The translations under genes and the position numbers were made by a program. The notes under the pieces are model-generated. The model had not been told where the DNA came from and searched no databases. It saw nothing but the letters and a program-made list of their open reading frames with translations. Of a DNA stretch of 64,000 bases, positions 43,721 to 53,635 are shown in pieces (the stretch's first letter is position 1; each line of letters begins with the position of its first letter). Where the stretch lies: contig NZ_OY726395.1 in NCBI RefSeq assembly GCF_963378085.1, positions 1,488,001 through 1,552,000 on the forward strand, read 5' to 3'. The DNA is from Mycolicibacterium sp. MU0050. GTDB taxonomy: Bacteria > Actinomycetota > Actinomycetes > Mycobacteriales > Mycobacteriaceae.

Positions 43721-45358
43721 TCAGCTCACCGACCGGCCCGTCGCCGCGTGATGGCCGGCCCGGAAGCCGAACACCATGGCCGGGCCGATGGTGCCGCCGG
43801 CGCCGCCGTAGGCGCGGCCGGTGACGCCGGCCATCGCGTTGCCCGCCGCGTACAGCCCCGGGATCGGTGCGCCCGAGACGTGCAGGACCCGGCCGTCGCG
43901 GTCGGTGCGCGGACCGCCCTTGGTGCCCATCGCGCCGAGGGCGACCGGCACCGCGTAGTACGGGGCGGTATCGAGGGGACCGAGCGTGCGGCCGGCGTCG
44001 GTCGAGGCGTTGGGATCGCCCCAGTAGCCGTCGTAGGCGCTGCTGCCGCGGCCGAAGTCGGGATCGCGCGGATCGTCGCCGGCGACGTTGCGATTCCAGT
44101 CGGCCAGCGTCCGCGCCAGCCCCTCGGCGTCGATGCCGGTCTTCTCGGCCAGTTCGTTGAGATCGGCTGACGCGCAGAACCATTCGGGGGCCGGCTCGCC
44201 CGGTTCGACGCCCAGGAAGCCGTAGCGCTTGAGGTGCTGGTCGTCGAACACGATCCAGGCGGGGTCGTTGACATAGCCGTCGCGCGGGTGCAGGTACTGG
44301 AAGGCGCCGGCCATCGAGTTGTAGTCGCAGGCCTCGTTGATGAACCGCTGCCCGGCGCGGTTGACGATGATGCTGCGCGGTCGGGTGCGTTCGAGACGCA
44401 CGCTGCGGCTGCGCTGGTGACCGTCGATGGTGTCGTCGGGAATCTGCACGATGGGCACCCACCAGGCCTCGCCCATGTTGGCCAGATCCGCGCCGTGGGC
44501 CATCGCCATCCGCAGCGCGTCCCCGGTGTTGTTGGGCGGCGAGACCGGGCCGTGCATGGGCCCGCGCAGGAACGCCTCGACCAGCCTGGTGTCCCACTCG
44601 AAGCCACCGTTGGCCAGGATCACCCCGCGGTGCGCCCGGACGTTGACCGTGTTGTCACCGGAACTGATCCGCACCCCGGCGATGACGCCGTCCTCGGCGA
44701 TCAACTCGACGGCCCGGGTGCCGGTGAACGGCGTGATCCCGGCGTCCAGCAGGCCCTGGAGCAAGCCCGCGATCATCGCGGTGCCGGCCACCACGATGTC
44801 CCCGGAGGTGTCGTCGATATCGGCGTGCAGCCGCGCGCGGGTTTCGGCGTCGATGCCCACGTTGCTGAAATCCGGTGGGAAGGAGGTGATCCGGTCGCGC
44901 CAGGCCGGGATCCGGTTGAGGTCGTAGGGGACCGGCCCCAGGGAACGGCCGCCGCCGGGCCGGCCGCCGGGCAGCTCGGGCTTGTAATCCGGGAACCCGG
45001 TGGCGATCTCGAACCGCATGTCGCTGTGCGCCTCGACGAAGTCGATCATGGCCGGGCCGGTGCGCACGAATGTCTCCACCAGGTCCTCGTCCATGGCGCC
45101 GAAGGACTGGGCGCGCAGATACGCCATGGCGTCCTCGACGGTCAACTCCCCGTCGGGGGACCGGTGATGCGCCGGAATCCAGGCGATGCCGCCCGAGACC
45201 GCGGTGGTACCTCCGACGGTCTCGGCCTTCTCGTAGACCTCCACCCGGACGCCCGCCTCGGCGCCGGCCACGGCCGCGGACAACGCCGCGGTCATCCCCG
45301 CCCCACCGGTGCCCAGCACGACGACGTCGGTTTCGCGGTCCCAGTTGGTTGCGTTCAC
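43721..45358 (-). CDS. FAD-dependent dehydrogenase, KstD/fumarate reductase type
   Basis: A 545-residue flavoprotein. The FAD-binding site is VVVLGTGGAGMTAALSAA and YEKAETVGGTTAVSGG; the C-terminal cap has ALGAMGTKGGPRTD and AYGGAGGTIGPAMVFG, as in 3-ketosteroid-delta1-dehydrogenases and flavocytochrome-c-like reductases. It likely introduces a double bond next to a ketone. It follows the IclR gene by 28 bases, so the regulator and enzyme are co-transcribed. A second, diverged member lies at 49684. Confidence 0.88.
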   Translation of the reverse strand: MNATNWDRETDVVVLGTGGAGMTAALSAAVAGAEAGVRVEVYEKAETVGGTTAVSGGIAWIPAHHRSPDGELTVEDAMAYLRAQSFGAMDEDLVETFVRTGPAMIDFVEAHSDMRFEIATGFPDYKPELPGGRPGGGRSLGPVPYDLNRIPAWRDRITSFPPDFSNVGIDAETRARLHADIDDTSGDIVVAGTAMIAGLLQGLLDAGITPFTGTRAVELIAEDGVIAGVRISSGDNTVNVRAHRGVILANGGFEWDTRLVEAFLRGPMHGPVSPPNNTGDALRMAMAHGADLANMGEAWWVPIVQIPDDTIDGHQRSRSVRLERTRPRSIIVNRAGQRFINEACDYNSMAGAFQYLHPRDGYVNDPAWIVFDDQHLKRYGFLGVEPGEPAPEWFCASADLNELAEKTGIDAEGLARTLADWNRNVAGDDPRDPDFGRGSSAYDGYWGDPNASTDAGRTLGPLDTAPYYAVPVALGAMGTKGGPRTDRDGRVLHVSGAPIPGLYAAGNAMAGVTGRAYGGAGGTIGPAMVFGFRAGHHAATGRSVS

Positions 45359-45386
45359 ACGCAGATCCTTTCGGTAAGACGACGGC

Positions 45387-46112
45387 TCAGTTCAATATCA
45401 CCGACAGCTCTTCGGCTGCCTTGATCACCGCGTCACGGCCGCGTTCGACGACATCCTCGCGATGGGAGATCAGGTTCAGGCACGTTGCCGGGGCCGGTGG
45501 CAGACGATGCACCGGAACGGCAAGGCCAAAGGTGTTGGGCTCGATCTCGCCGTGGGTGATGACCCAGCCCTGTTCGCGGGTCAGCGTCACCAGGTCCCGT
45601 TCCCCGGGCCGGGGCGGCATGCTCGCCAACAGCGCGATGCCCGCGGCGCCGCGGTCGAGTGGATAGCGGCTGCCTTCGTGGAAGGACAGTTGGTAGGCGA
45701 CCTGCGTGGGCACGATCACCGCGATGGCCACCTGATGATCGCCCTCGGCGACCAGCATCGACACGGTGGTGGACAGCTCGTCGGCCAGGGCCCGCAGCCG
45801 CGGCAGGCAGACCTGCCGGAGGTTGTTGTCGAAGGAGGCACCGAGCGCCACCAGGCCGGCGGCGGGGCGGTAGCGGCCGTCCTCGGCCTTGGCGACCATC
45901 CGGAACTGCGCGAGCGTGCTCAGCAGTCGGTAGGCGATGGTGCGATGCACGCCGATGCGCTCGGCGACCTGCTGCGCGGTCAGCCCGTCCGGGGTGGCCG
46001 CGACCACCTGGAGCGCGGTCAGGCCGCGGGCCAGCGTCTGCGAGCCCGGTGCGCCGGTGGCGACGACGGTGATCGGCTGCTCGGTCGCGGCGATTCCTCC
46101 CTTGACAGACAT
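45387..46112 (-). CDS. IclR family transcriptional regulator
   Basis: A 241-residue IclR regulator: winged helix about residues 25-85 (TLARGLTALQVVAATPDGLTAQQVAERIGVHRTIAYRLLSTL), then an effector-binding domain with LDRGAAGIALLA and HGEIEPNTFGLAVPV. GTG 46115 is an alternative start. Divergent from the ten-gene catabolic cluster beginning at 46219 and co-directional with the FAD enzyme at 43721; by analogy with MhpR-type IclR regulators it probably controls both. Confidence 0.9.
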   Translation of the reverse strand: MSVKGGIAATEQPITVVATGAPGSQTLARGLTALQVVAATPDGLTAQQVAERIGVHRTIAYRLLSTLAQFRMVAKAEDGRYRPAAGLVALGASFDNNLRQVCLPRLRALADELSTTVSMLVAEGDHQVAIAVIVPTQVAYQLSFHEGSRYPLDRGAAGIALLASMPPRPGERDLVTLTREQGWVITHGEIEPNTFGLAVPVHRLPPAPATCLNLISHREDVVERGRDAVIKAAEELSVILN

Positions 46113-46178
46113 CACCCTGAGAGTGATGCTCTATAGATAGTGCACATCGATGTACGATATTAGCACACATCGATCGCA
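46110..46178. promoter_or_regulatory. Candidate IclR operator region
   Basis: Three symmetric words occupy the divergent gap: CATCAC/GTGATG (46110-46115 and 46123-46128), the perfect palindrome ACATCGATGT (46144-46153), and a related ACATCGAT (46167-46174) 23 bp further on. They lie between the IclR start and the first gene of the cluster, 45 to 75 bases before it. Binding by the adjacent IclR protein is inferred. Confidence 0.5.
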
Positions 46179-46218
46179 GAAAAAGAGAACGTCATAATCG
46201 CAGGCAGAGAGGCATTTC

Positions 46219-47085
46219 GTGGCTGAGTTCGAGAGCATTTGGAGCGATCTTCAGGGCGTTCCGTTCTCGCAGGGGTACCTGGACGCCGGCGGTGTACGCA
46301 CCCGATACCTGCACGCCGGGGACCCCGAAAAGCCCGCCCTGGTGCTGCTGCACGGCTCCGGCGGACACGCCGAGGCCTACGTCCGCAACCTCGCCGCCCA
46401 CGCCGAACACTTCTCCACCTGGTCGATCGACATGCTGGGGCACGGTTACACCGACAAGCCGGGACACCCCCTGGAGATCGCGCACTACGTGAAGCACCTG
46501 CTGGCCGTCTTCGACGCGATCGACGCCGAGCGGGTGTACCTGTCCGGGGAGTCGCTCGGCGGCTGGGTGGCCTCCCGGGCCGCCGCCGATCACCCCGAGC
46601 GGATCCACCGGTTGGTCCTCAACACCGCCGGCGGCTCGCAGGCCGACCCGGAGGTGATGAAGCGCATCATCACGCTGTCGATGGCCGCGGTCGAGGATCC
46701 GAGCTGGGAGACGGTGCAGGCGCGGATCAAGTGGTTGATGGCCGACAAGTCCAAGGACTACGACGACATCGTGGCCAGCCGCCAGCGGATCTACCGGTTG
46801 CCGGGATTCGTCGACGCGATGCGCGACATCATGGCGTTGCAGGACCCGGAGATCCGGGCTCGAAACCTGATGGGCCCCAAGGAGTACGGCGCCATCACCG
46901 CCCCGACGCTGGTGCTGTGGACCAGCGACGACCCGACCGCCGACGTCAGCGAGGGCAGCCGGATCGCCTCGATGATCCCCGGCGCCCGGTTCGAGGTGAT
47001 GGCCGGCTGCGGGCACTGGCCGCAGTACGAGGATCCCGACACGTTCAACCGCCTGCACGTCGACTTCCTGTTGGGGCGGTCGTAA
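46219..47085 (+). CDS. Alpha/beta hydrolase, meta-cleavage product hydrolase type
   Basis: A 288-residue hydrolase starting at GTG 46219. LLHGSGGHAEAY is the oxyanion region, LSGESLGGWVAS the nucleophile elbow (Ser112), LWTSDDPTADVSEG the acid region and AGCGHWPQYEDP the His. This matches C-C bond hydrolases such as MhpC/BphD/HsaD, which cleave the product of an extradiol dioxygenase. It heads the operon containing MhpA and MhpB homologues, which supports that role. A second candidate hydrolase lies at 55363. Confidence 0.85.
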   Translation: MAEFESIWSDLQGVPFSQGYLDAGGVRTRYLHAGDPEKPALVLLHGSGGHAEAYVRNLAAHAEHFSTWSIDMLGHGYTDKPGHPLEIAHYVKHLLAVFDAIDAERVYLSGESLGGWVASRAAADHPERIHRLVLNTAGGSQADPEVMKRIITLSMAAVEDPSWETVQARIKWLMADKSKDYDDIVASRQRIYRLPGFVDAMRDIMALQDPEIRARNLMGPKEYGAITAPTLVLWTSDDPTADVSEGSRIASMIPGARFEVMAGCGHWPQYEDPDTFNRLHVDFLLGRS

Positions 47086-48813
47086 GTGGCCGCCGCGCAG
47101 AGTGGTTCAGACCGCCCCGCGGTGGTGATCGTCGGGGCCGGGCCGGTGGGCCTTACCCTGGCGAACATCCTTGGCCTGCAGGGTGTTCGGACGCTGATCG
47201 TGGAGGAACGCGACACGCTGATCGACTACCCGCGCGGCGTCGGTCTCGACGACGAGTCGCTGCGGACGTTCCAGTCGATCGGCCTGGTCGACGCCGTGCT
47301 GCCGCACACCGTCCCGAACCAGATCCTGCGGTTCTTCGATTCCAACCGCCGCCTGCTGGTCGAGATGGCGCCCCCGGACGCCCGCTTCGGCTGGCCCAAA
47401 CGCAACGGCTTCGTCCAGCCCCTCGTCGACGCCGAATTGTTCGCCGGCCTGCGCCGTTTCGACCATGTCGAGATCCGCTGGGGCACCAGGATGACCGCCG
47501 TGACCGAGACCGCCGAGGGTGTCACGGTGGAGCTGGCCGGCCCCGACGGCGCCGGCTCCCAGGTCCACGCCGGCTACGTCGTCGGCTGCGACGGCGGGCG
47601 CAGCGCCACCCGCCACCTGATGGGCGTCTCCTTCGAGGGCACCACCTCGCCCACCCGCTGGGTGGTCATCGACCTGGCCAATGACCCGCTGGGCCACCCC
47701 AACAGCGAGGTCGGCGCCGACCCCGAGCGCCCGTACGCCTCGATCTCGATCGCCCACGGTATCCGCCGGTTCGAGTTCATGATCCACGACGACGAATCCG
47801 ACGAGCTGGCCTCCGATCCGGCGTTCGTCAGCCGGCTGCTGGCCAGTTTCGTCCCGCATCCCGACCAGGTCGACATCATCCGGCATCGGGTCTACACGCA
47901 CCACTCGCGCATCGCCGGCGCCTTCCGCAAGGGGCGGATGCTGCTGGCCGGCGACGCCGCCCACCTCATGCCGGTGTGGCAGGGGCAGGGGTACAACAGC
48001 GGGATCCGCGACGCCGCAAACCTGGGTTGGAAACTGGCGGCCGTGGTCAACGGCCACGCCGGCGACGCCCTGCTGGACAGCTACGACGTGGAACGGCGCA
48101 AGCACGCGCGCGCCATGATCGACCTGTCCACCATGGTGGGCCGGGTCATCTCGCCGACCAACCGCCGCGTCGCCGGGGTGCGTGACAAGCTCATTCGTGC
48201 GGCGTCCATCGTCCCGTCGCTCAAGCGGTATGTGCTGGAGATGCGGTTCAAGCCGATGCCGCGCTACGAGCAGGGCGCGGTCGTACATGCCGCCACCCCG
48301 CCCCCGCCGGGGTCGGCGGCCGGCACCCTGTTCATCCAGCCGCGGGTCGACACCCGCACCGAGCAGAACGTCCTGCTCGACGACGTCATCGGCACCGGCT
48401 TCGCGGTGCTGTGCTGGAACAACGACCCCCGCCGACTGCTCGGAACGGAGATGCTCGAGCGGTGGAAGGCGTTGGGCACCACCTTCATTGCCGCGCGACC
48501 GAGCACCCAGTTGCATTGGCGACCGGACGGCGAGAGCGTCGACGACCCCGACGTGGTCGTGGTCGGTGACCGCACCGGGGCGCTGAAGTCCTTCTTCGAC
48601 GGTCACACCGACTCGGTGTTGTTCCTGCGGCCGGACCGCTGCATCGCCGCGGCCTGTGTGGCCCAGCGCGCAGCCGAGATGAGTTCCGAGGTGTTCTCGG
48701 TCCTGCACGCCGATGCCCCGAAGCCTGCGAAAGGCGGTGAGAACCATGGCGCAACTGGCACTGTGTTGCATGTCGCACAGCCCGCTGCTGAATCTTCCGG
48801 GACCGTCGGCTGA
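47086..48813 (+). CDS. mhpA: MhpA-like 3-(3-hydroxyphenyl)propionate hydroxylase
   Basis: A 575-residue FAD aromatic hydroxylase. [18 protein letters not shown] binds the ADP part of [16 protein letters not shown] is the DG motif and [21 protein letters not shown] the GD motif. Segments such as [25 protein letters not shown] and [11 protein letters not shown] closely follow E. coli MhpA, which hydroxylates 3-(3-hydroxyphenyl)propionate to the catechol. The true substrate may be a related phenol. GTG start one base after the hydrolase stop; the 3' end overlaps the dioxygenase gene by 68 bases. Confidence 0.88.
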   Translation: MAAAQSGSDRPAVVIVGAGPVGLTLANILGLQGVRTLIVEERDTLIDYPRGVGLDDESLRTFQSIGLVDAVLPHTVPNQILRFFDSNRRLLVEMAPPDARFGWPKRNGFVQPLVDAELFAGLRRFDHVEIRWGTRMTAVTETAEGVTVELAGPDGAGSQVHAGYVVGCDGGRSATRHLMGVSFEGTTSPTRWVVIDLANDPLGHPNSEVGADPERPYASISIAHGIRRFEFMIHDDESDELASDPAFVSRLLASFVPHPDQVDIIRHRVYTHHSRIAGAFRKGRMLLAGDAAHLMPVWQGQGYNSGIRDAANLGWKLAAVVNGHAGDALLDSYDVERRKHARAMIDLSTMVGRVISPTNRRVAGVRDKLIRAASIVPSLKRYVLEMRFKPMPRYEQGAVVHAATPPPPGSAAGTLFIQPRVDTRTEQNVLLDDVIGTGFAVLCWNNDPRRLLGTEMLERWKALGTTFIAARPSTQLHWRPDGESVDDPDVVVVGDRTGALKSFFDGHTDSVLFLRPDRCIAAACVAQRAAEMSSEVFSVLHADAPKPAKGGENHGATGTVLHVAQPAAESSGTVG

Positions 48814-49687
48814 CCTGCTCACCGACATCGAGGCCGCGCTGGCCGGTGCGCGCGACTTCGTCGCCGACTTCGCCCCGGACGTCGTGGTGACCTTCTCGCC
48901 GGATCACTACAACGGCTTCTTCTACAAGCTTATGCCCCCGTTCTGCATCGGCACTTCGGCGTCGGGGGTGGGCGACTACGGCACCCAGGCCGGTCCGCTG
49001 AACGTCGCCGAAGACCTCGCCAACGCCTGCGCGGCAGCGGTGCTCGACGCCGACGTCGACGTCGCGATCTCGGCCGGCATGGAGGTCGACCACGGCACCG
49101 TGCAGCCTCTGCAGACGTTGTTCGGCGACGCCGCGGCGGTGCCGATCATCCCGGTGTTCATCAACTCGGTCGCCACCCCGTTGGGACCCGTCCGCCGGGT
49201 GCGGGCGCTGGGCACCGCCATCGGGGCCTTCCTGGCGACGCTGGACAAGCGGGTGCTGGTACTGGGATCCGGTGGCCTGTCGCATGATCCGCCGGTGCCG
49301 ACGCTGGCGACGGCGCCCCCGGCCGCGCTGGACCGCATCGTGCGCGGCGTCGCCATGAGCCCGGAGCAACGCAGCGCCCGCCAGGACGCGGTGATCGCCG
49401 CCGCCCACGACTTCGCCCACGGCGAGTCGGCGCTGCAGCCGCTGAATCCGGACTGGGACCGCGCGTTCCTGGAACTGCTCGACGCCAACCGGCTTGCCGA
49501 GGTCGACACCTGGTCCAACGGCGACATCGCCGCCGCGGCCGGAAACTCCGCCCACGAGGTCCGGACCTGGATCGCGGCCTTCGCCGCGCTGGCCGCCTCC
49601 GGTCGGTACGTGACCGCTCACCACTATTACCGCCCGGCGCCGGAACTCATCGCCGGGTTCGCAATCCGAACGGCGGTGCCCGCATGA
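48746..49687 (+). CDS. mhpB: MhpB-like extradiol catechol dioxygenase (LigB type)
   Basis: A 313-residue class III extradiol dioxygenase close to E. coli Mhp[35 protein letters not shown] and [12 protein letters not shown] carry His11, His54, His116 and His180; the last two correspond to the catalytic His115 and His179 of MhpB. It opens a catechol ring next to the hydroxyls using Fe(II). The ATG at 48746 (AAAGGCGGTG upstream) lies inside the mhpA gene; the frame upstream of it is not needed. Confidence 0.93.
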   Translation: MAQLALCCMSHSPLLNLPGPSADLLTDIEAALAGARDFVADFAPDVVVTFSPDHYNGFFYKLMPPFCIGTSASGVGDYGTQAGPLNVAEDLANACAAAVLDADVDVAISAGMEVDHGTVQPLQTLFGDAAAVPIIPVFINSVATPLGPVRRVRALGTAIGAFLATLDKRVLVLGSGGLSHDPPVPTLATAPPAALDRIVRGVAMSPEQRSARQDAVIAAAHDFAHGESALQPLNPDWDRAFLELLDANRLAEVDTWSNGDIAAAAGNSAHEVRTWIAAFAALAASGRYVTAHHYYRPAPELIAGFAIRTAVPA

Positions 49688-51465
49688 CGGCCAACGACAA
49701 CGACCACGCAGCGACCTTCGATCACGAGGTCGACGTGTTGGTCATCGGCAGCGGCGGCGGCGGGCTGACCGCCGCGTTGACCGCTCAGGCCGAGGGGTTG
49801 GATGCCCTCGTCGTCGAGAAGTCGGCCCACTACGGCGGTTCCACGGCGCTCTCCGGCGGCGGCATCTGGGTGCCGGGTGCGCCCTCGCAGCGCCGCGAGG
49901 GCTATTCGCCGGACCCGGATGAGGTCTTCGGCTACCTCAAGCAGATCACCGGCGGGCTGGTCAGCGATGCCCGGCTGCGCAAGTACGTCGAGGCCGCGCC
50001 GGAGATGATGCAGTTCCTGGAGGACCGCAGCCGCTGGTTCGAGTTCGTCTGGAAGCCCGGCTACGCCGACTACTACCCGGAACTGCCGGGCGGTTCGGCC
50101 CTGGGCAGCACCATCAACGTGCCGGCCATCGATCTGCGCAAGCTCGGCGCCGAGGAACAGAACCTGTTGCAGCCGTTGGCGCTGGCGCCCAAGGGCATCT
50201 GGTTCGCGCCCAAGGATCTGCGCCTGTTCTACCAGGTCCGGCAGAACTGGCGCGGTAAGGCGGTGCTGGTCAAGCTGATCTGGCGGATGTTCCGGGCCAG
50301 GGTCTTCGGCGACCGGATGGCCGCCATCGGGCAATCCCTGGTGGCCCGGATGCGACTGGCCCTGCAGGAGCACGACATTCCGCTGTGGCTCAACACGCCG
50401 ATGACCGAGCTCATCACCGACGGGGACGGGCCGGGGGCGCGGGTGATCGGCGCCGTCGTCGAACAGGATGGCCGGACCCGTCGGATCGGGGCCCGTGCCG
50501 GGGTCATCATCGCCGCCGGCGGATTCGACCACGACATGGCCTGGCGCCGCGAACATCTGCCGGAGCTGGAGCAGGACTGGAGCTTCGGTAACCCGGCGGC
50601 CACCGGTGACGGCATCCGCGCCGGCCAGAAGGTCGGCGCCGCCACGGATCTGATGGACGAGGCCTGGTGGTTCCCGGCCATGTGCTGGCCCGACGGTCGG
50701 TTGCAGTTCATGCTCAACGAGCGCATGATGCCGGCGCAATTCGTGGTCAACGGCGCGGGCAAGCGGTTCATCAACGAGGCCGCCCCCTACATGGACTTCG
50801 CGCACGCGATGATCGAGGGCCAGCGCTCGGGGGTCACCCACATCCCGGTCTGGCTGATCACCGACCAGCGGTCGTTCCACCGCTACGTGGTGGGTGGCCA
50901 CCTACCCATCCCGAAGATCCCGTTCGCGCCGGTGCCGACCGGCCGGAAGATCCCGCAGGCCTGGTTGGACTCCGGGATCGTCAAGGAAGGCAAGAGTTTC
51001 GAGGAGCTGGCCGCGCAGATCGACGTGCCGCCGGCCGCACTACGGGAGACCGCCGAACGCTTCAACGAACTGGCCCGCAAGGGTCACGACGACGACTTCG
51101 CCCGGGGTGACAGCGCCTACGACAACTACTACGGTGACCCGACGCTGCCGAACCCGAACCTGTACCCGCTGTCGAAGCCGCCGTACTACGCGTTCCAGAT
51201 CATCCTGGGTGATCTGGGCACCTCCGGTGGGCTGCGCACCGACGAGCACGCCCGGGTGCTCGACACCGAAGACCGGCACATCCCCGGCCTGTACGCGGTG
51301 GGCAATGCCTCGGCCGCGGTGATGGGCCGCAGCTACGCCGGCGCGGGCGCCACCATCGGCCCCGCGATGGCCTTCGGCTACGTCGCCGCCAAACACGCCG
51401 CCCAGAACCACCCCGTCCGGAACCCGCAACAACCGCAAGTCCACGACAACGTCCGCAACGCCTGA
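49684..51465 (+). CDS. 3-ketosteroid dehydrogenase-like flavoprotein
   Basis: A 593-residue FAD dehydrogenase overlapping mhpB by four bases. [17 protein letters not shown] and [22 protein letters not shown] bind [22 protein letters not shown] and [17 protein letters not shown] are typical of KstD and KsdD-like enzymes, and the length suits them. It should desaturate a ring ketone. Sitting between an aromatic dioxygenase and a flavin monooxygenase, it may help convert a cyclohexanone-type ring into the phenol used by MhpA; that is inference. Confidence 0.88.
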   Translation: MTANDNDHAATFDHEVDVLVIGSGGGGLTAALTAQAEGLDALVVEKSAHYGGSTALSGGGIWVPGAPSQRREGYSPDPDEVFGYLKQITGGLVSDARLRKYVEAAPEMMQFLEDRSRWFEFVWKPGYADYYPELPGGSALGSTINVPAIDLRKLGAEEQNLLQPLALAPKGIWFAPKDLRLFYQVRQNWRGKAVLVKLIWRMFRARVFGDRMAAIGQSLVARMRLALQEHDIPLWLNTPMTELITDGDGPGARVIGAVVEQDGRTRRIGARAGVIIAAGGFDHDMAWRREHLPELEQDWSFGNPAATGDGIRAGQKVGAATDLMDEAWWFPAMCWPDGRLQFMLNERMMPAQFVVNGAGKRFINEAAPYMDFAHAMIEGQRSGVTHIPVWLITDQRSFHRYVVGGHLPIPKIPFAPVPTGRKIPQAWLDSGIVKEGKSFEELAAQIDVPPAALRETAERFNELARKGHDDDFARGDSAYDNYYGDPTLPNPNLYPLSKPPYYAFQIILGDLGTSGGLRTDEHARVLDTEDRHIPGLYAVGNASAAVMGRSYAGAGATIGPAMAFGYVAAKHAAQNHPVRNPQQPQVHDNVRNA

Positions 51466-51476
51466 GGAGGCACCCG

Positions 51477-52796
51477 ATGAAGATCTCGCTGTTCTACGAA
51501 TTCCCGCTGCCTCGGCCGTGGTCGGAAGACGACGAACATCAACTGTTCCAGCACGGTCTGGACGAAGTCGAAGCCGCCGACAAAGCCGGCTTCTCGACCG
51601 TCTGGCTCACCGAGCACCACTTCCTCGAGGAGTACTGCCACTCCACCGCGCCGGAGATGTTCCTGGCCGCGGCGAGCCAGCGCACCAAGGACATCCGGCT
51701 GGGCTTCGGTGTCATGCACCTGCCCCCGCCGATCAACCATCCGGCGCGTATCGCCGAGCGTGTCGCCACGCTGGATCACCTGTCCAACGGTCGGGTGGAG
51801 TTCGGCACCGGTGAGGGTTCCTCGGTCGCCGAGTTGGGTGGATTCAACATCGACCCGGCCGACAAGCGGGCGCAGTGGGAGGAGGCCCTTGAGGTCGCGA
51901 TCCGGTGCATGGTCGAGGAGCCCTTCTCCGGCTTCAAGGGTGAGCACGTCGAAATGCCTGCGCGCAACGTGATCCCGAAGCCGCTGCAGAAGCCGCACCC
52001 CCCGGTCTGGGTGGCCTGCACCCGTCCGTCGTCGGTGCAGATGGCCGCGCAGAAGGCCATCGGCGCGCTCAGCTTCGCCTACACCGGCCCCGAGGCGCTC
52101 AAGGAGCGGGTCGACGGGTACTACCAGGAGCTGGAGGAAAAGGGCACGCCGGTCACCCCGGCGATCAACCCCAACCTGCTGGCGATCGGCGGCGACCTGT
52201 CGATGATGGTGGCGAAGAACGACGACGAGGCGCTCAAGCGGCTCGGCATCGGCGGCGGCTTCTTCAGCTTCGGCATCATGCACTACTACCTGACCGGCAT
52301 GCACACCCCGGGCCGTACCAAGGTGTGGGAGCGCTACGAGCAGGCGGTCAAGGAAGATCCGACGCTGGCCTACGGCCCGGGTCGCGGCGCCATCGGCGGT
52401 CCGGACACCGTGCGGGAGTTCCTGCGCAGCTACGAGGCCAGCGGTGTCGACGAGATCATCCTGCTGCTGAACCCGCGCAGCCATGAGGGCACCATGGAAT
52501 CCATCGAGATCATGGGCAAGGAGATCCTGCCCGAGTTCATCGAGCGCGATCAGAAGGCGGTGGCCGACAAGGCCAAGCGCCTCGAGCCGGTGATCGAGAA
52601 GATCGAGGCGCGGCGGCAGCCGTCGAACGCACCGCTGTTCGACGAGACCTACGCCTTCGGTGGGTTGCCCACCGGCCGTGGCGGCAAGTTCACCGCGGGG
52701 GAGATCCCCGAGGCGATGGCCGAGATCAACGAGGGCCGCGTCAAGGCAGCCCAGCTGGAGAAGGAGCAGAAGGCGGCCCGGGAAGCAGCGAGCTGA
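51477..52796 (+). CDS. LLM-class (luciferase-like) flavin monooxygenase
   Basis: A 439-residue luciferase-like protein. MKISLFYEFPLPRPW, TVWLTEHHFLEEYCHS, GVMHLPPPINHPARIAERVATLDHLSNGRVEFGTG and WVACTRPSSVQ are the family segments. Such enzymes use reduced FMN supplied by a separate reductase, and the FMN reductase at 54666 in the same operon is a natural partner. Baeyer-Villiger or hydroxylation chemistry is possible. The C-terminal 70 residues are charged and helical. Strong GGAGG before the ATG. Confidence 0.9.
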   Translation: MKISLFYEFPLPRPWSEDDEHQLFQHGLDEVEAADKAGFSTVWLTEHHFLEEYCHSTAPEMFLAAASQRTKDIRLGFGVMHLPPPINHPARIAERVATLDHLSNGRVEFGTGEGSSVAELGGFNIDPADKRAQWEEALEVAIRCMVEEPFSGFKGEHVEMPARNVIPKPLQKPHPPVWVACTRPSSVQMAAQKAIGALSFAYTGPEALKERVDGYYQELEEKGTPVTPAINPNLLAIGGDLSMMVAKNDDEALKRLGIGGGFFSFGIMHYYLTGMHTPGRTKVWERYEQAVKEDPTLAYGPGRGAIGGPDTVREFLRSYEASGVDEIILLLNPRSHEGTMESIEIMGKEILPEFIERDQKAVADKAKRLEPVIEKIEARRQPSNAPLFDETYAFGGLPTGRGGKFTAGEIPEAMAEINEGRVKAAQLEKEQKAAREAAS

Positions 52797-52798
52797 GC

Positions 52799-53632
52799 GT
52801 GGCCACCCTCGACGAGCTGGTGCGTTACGACGGTAAGCACGTGGTGGTCACCGGCTGCGCGTCCGGCATCGGCGCGCAGGTGGCGCGCCAGCTCGGCGAA
52901 TTGGGCGCCCGGGTAACGGGTCTGGACCGCCGCGATCCGCAGAACGGGGTCGACGACTTCATTGCTGTGGATCTGGCCGACCCCGTTTCGGTGGACGCGG
53001 CGGCCGGCGGGGTCGACGGCGGCGTGGACGCGCTGTTCAACGTGGCCGGGGTGTCCTCGGGCATAGGTGATCCGGCGCTGGTGGTCCGGATCAACTTCCT
53101 GGGCATGCGGCAGTTCACCGAGACCATGCTGCAGCGAATCCCGGCCGGGGGATCGGTCACCTCGGTGTCCTCGCTGGCCGCCTCCGAGTACCGCGAGAAC
53201 GCCTCGACCACAGCGGGTCTGGTGGCCACCGCCTCGCCGGAGCAGGGCGTGCAGTGGTGCGCCGACCATCCCGACGCGCTGGCCGAGGGCGGCGGCTACC
53301 GGCTGGCCAAGGAAGCGACCATTCTCTACACCATGAGCAAGGTCGCCGAACTAGGTGCGCGCGGGATCCGGATCAACTGCACCGCCCCGGGGGTCACCGA
53401 AACACCCATCCTCGATCAGTTGCGAACCGCGTACGGGCAGGGTTATCTCGACTCGTTCACCACGCCGCTGGGACGCGCTTCGACACCGCAGGAGCAAGCC
53501 GCGTTGTTGGTGTTCCTCGGCAGCCCCGCCGCCAGTTACGTCACCGGACAGGTGATCTGGGCCGACGGCGGCATCCTGGCCGAGCGGTTCAGCTCGGCGA
53601 TCGATTCCCTCGACCGGATCTCGGGAAGGTAG
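52799..53632 (+). CDS. Short-chain dehydrogenase/reductase
   Basis: A 277-residue SDR from GTG 52799. VVVTGCASGIGAQVARQL binds NAD(P), FNVAGVSS is the NNAG-equivalent and YRLAKEA the Tyr-x3-Lys. An insertion of about 30 residues between the catalytic Ser region and Tyr (STTAGLVATASPEQGVQWCA) resembles bacterial 3-alpha-hydroxysteroid dehydrogenase-like SDRs. It probably interconverts an alcohol and ketone in the cluster pathway. Confidence 0.88.
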   Translation: MATLDELVRYDGKHVVVTGCASGIGAQVARQLGELGARVTGLDRRDPQNGVDDFIAVDLADPVSVDAAAGGVDGGVDALFNVAGVSSGIGDPALVVRINFLGMRQFTETMLQRIPAGGSVTSVSSLAASEYRENASTTAGLVATASPEQGVQWCADHPDALAEGGGYRLAKEATILYTMSKVAELGARGIRINCTAPGVTETPILDQLRTAYGQGYLDSFTTPLGRASTPQEQAALLVFLGSPAASYVTGQVIWADGGILAERFSSAIDSLDRISGR

Positions 53633-53635
53633 GCC

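Noticed and set aside
47086..49687. Calling the whole cluster a standard phenylpropionate (mhp) operon
   Set aside because: mhpD, mhpE and mhpF equivalents are absent and several unrelated oxidative genes are present.
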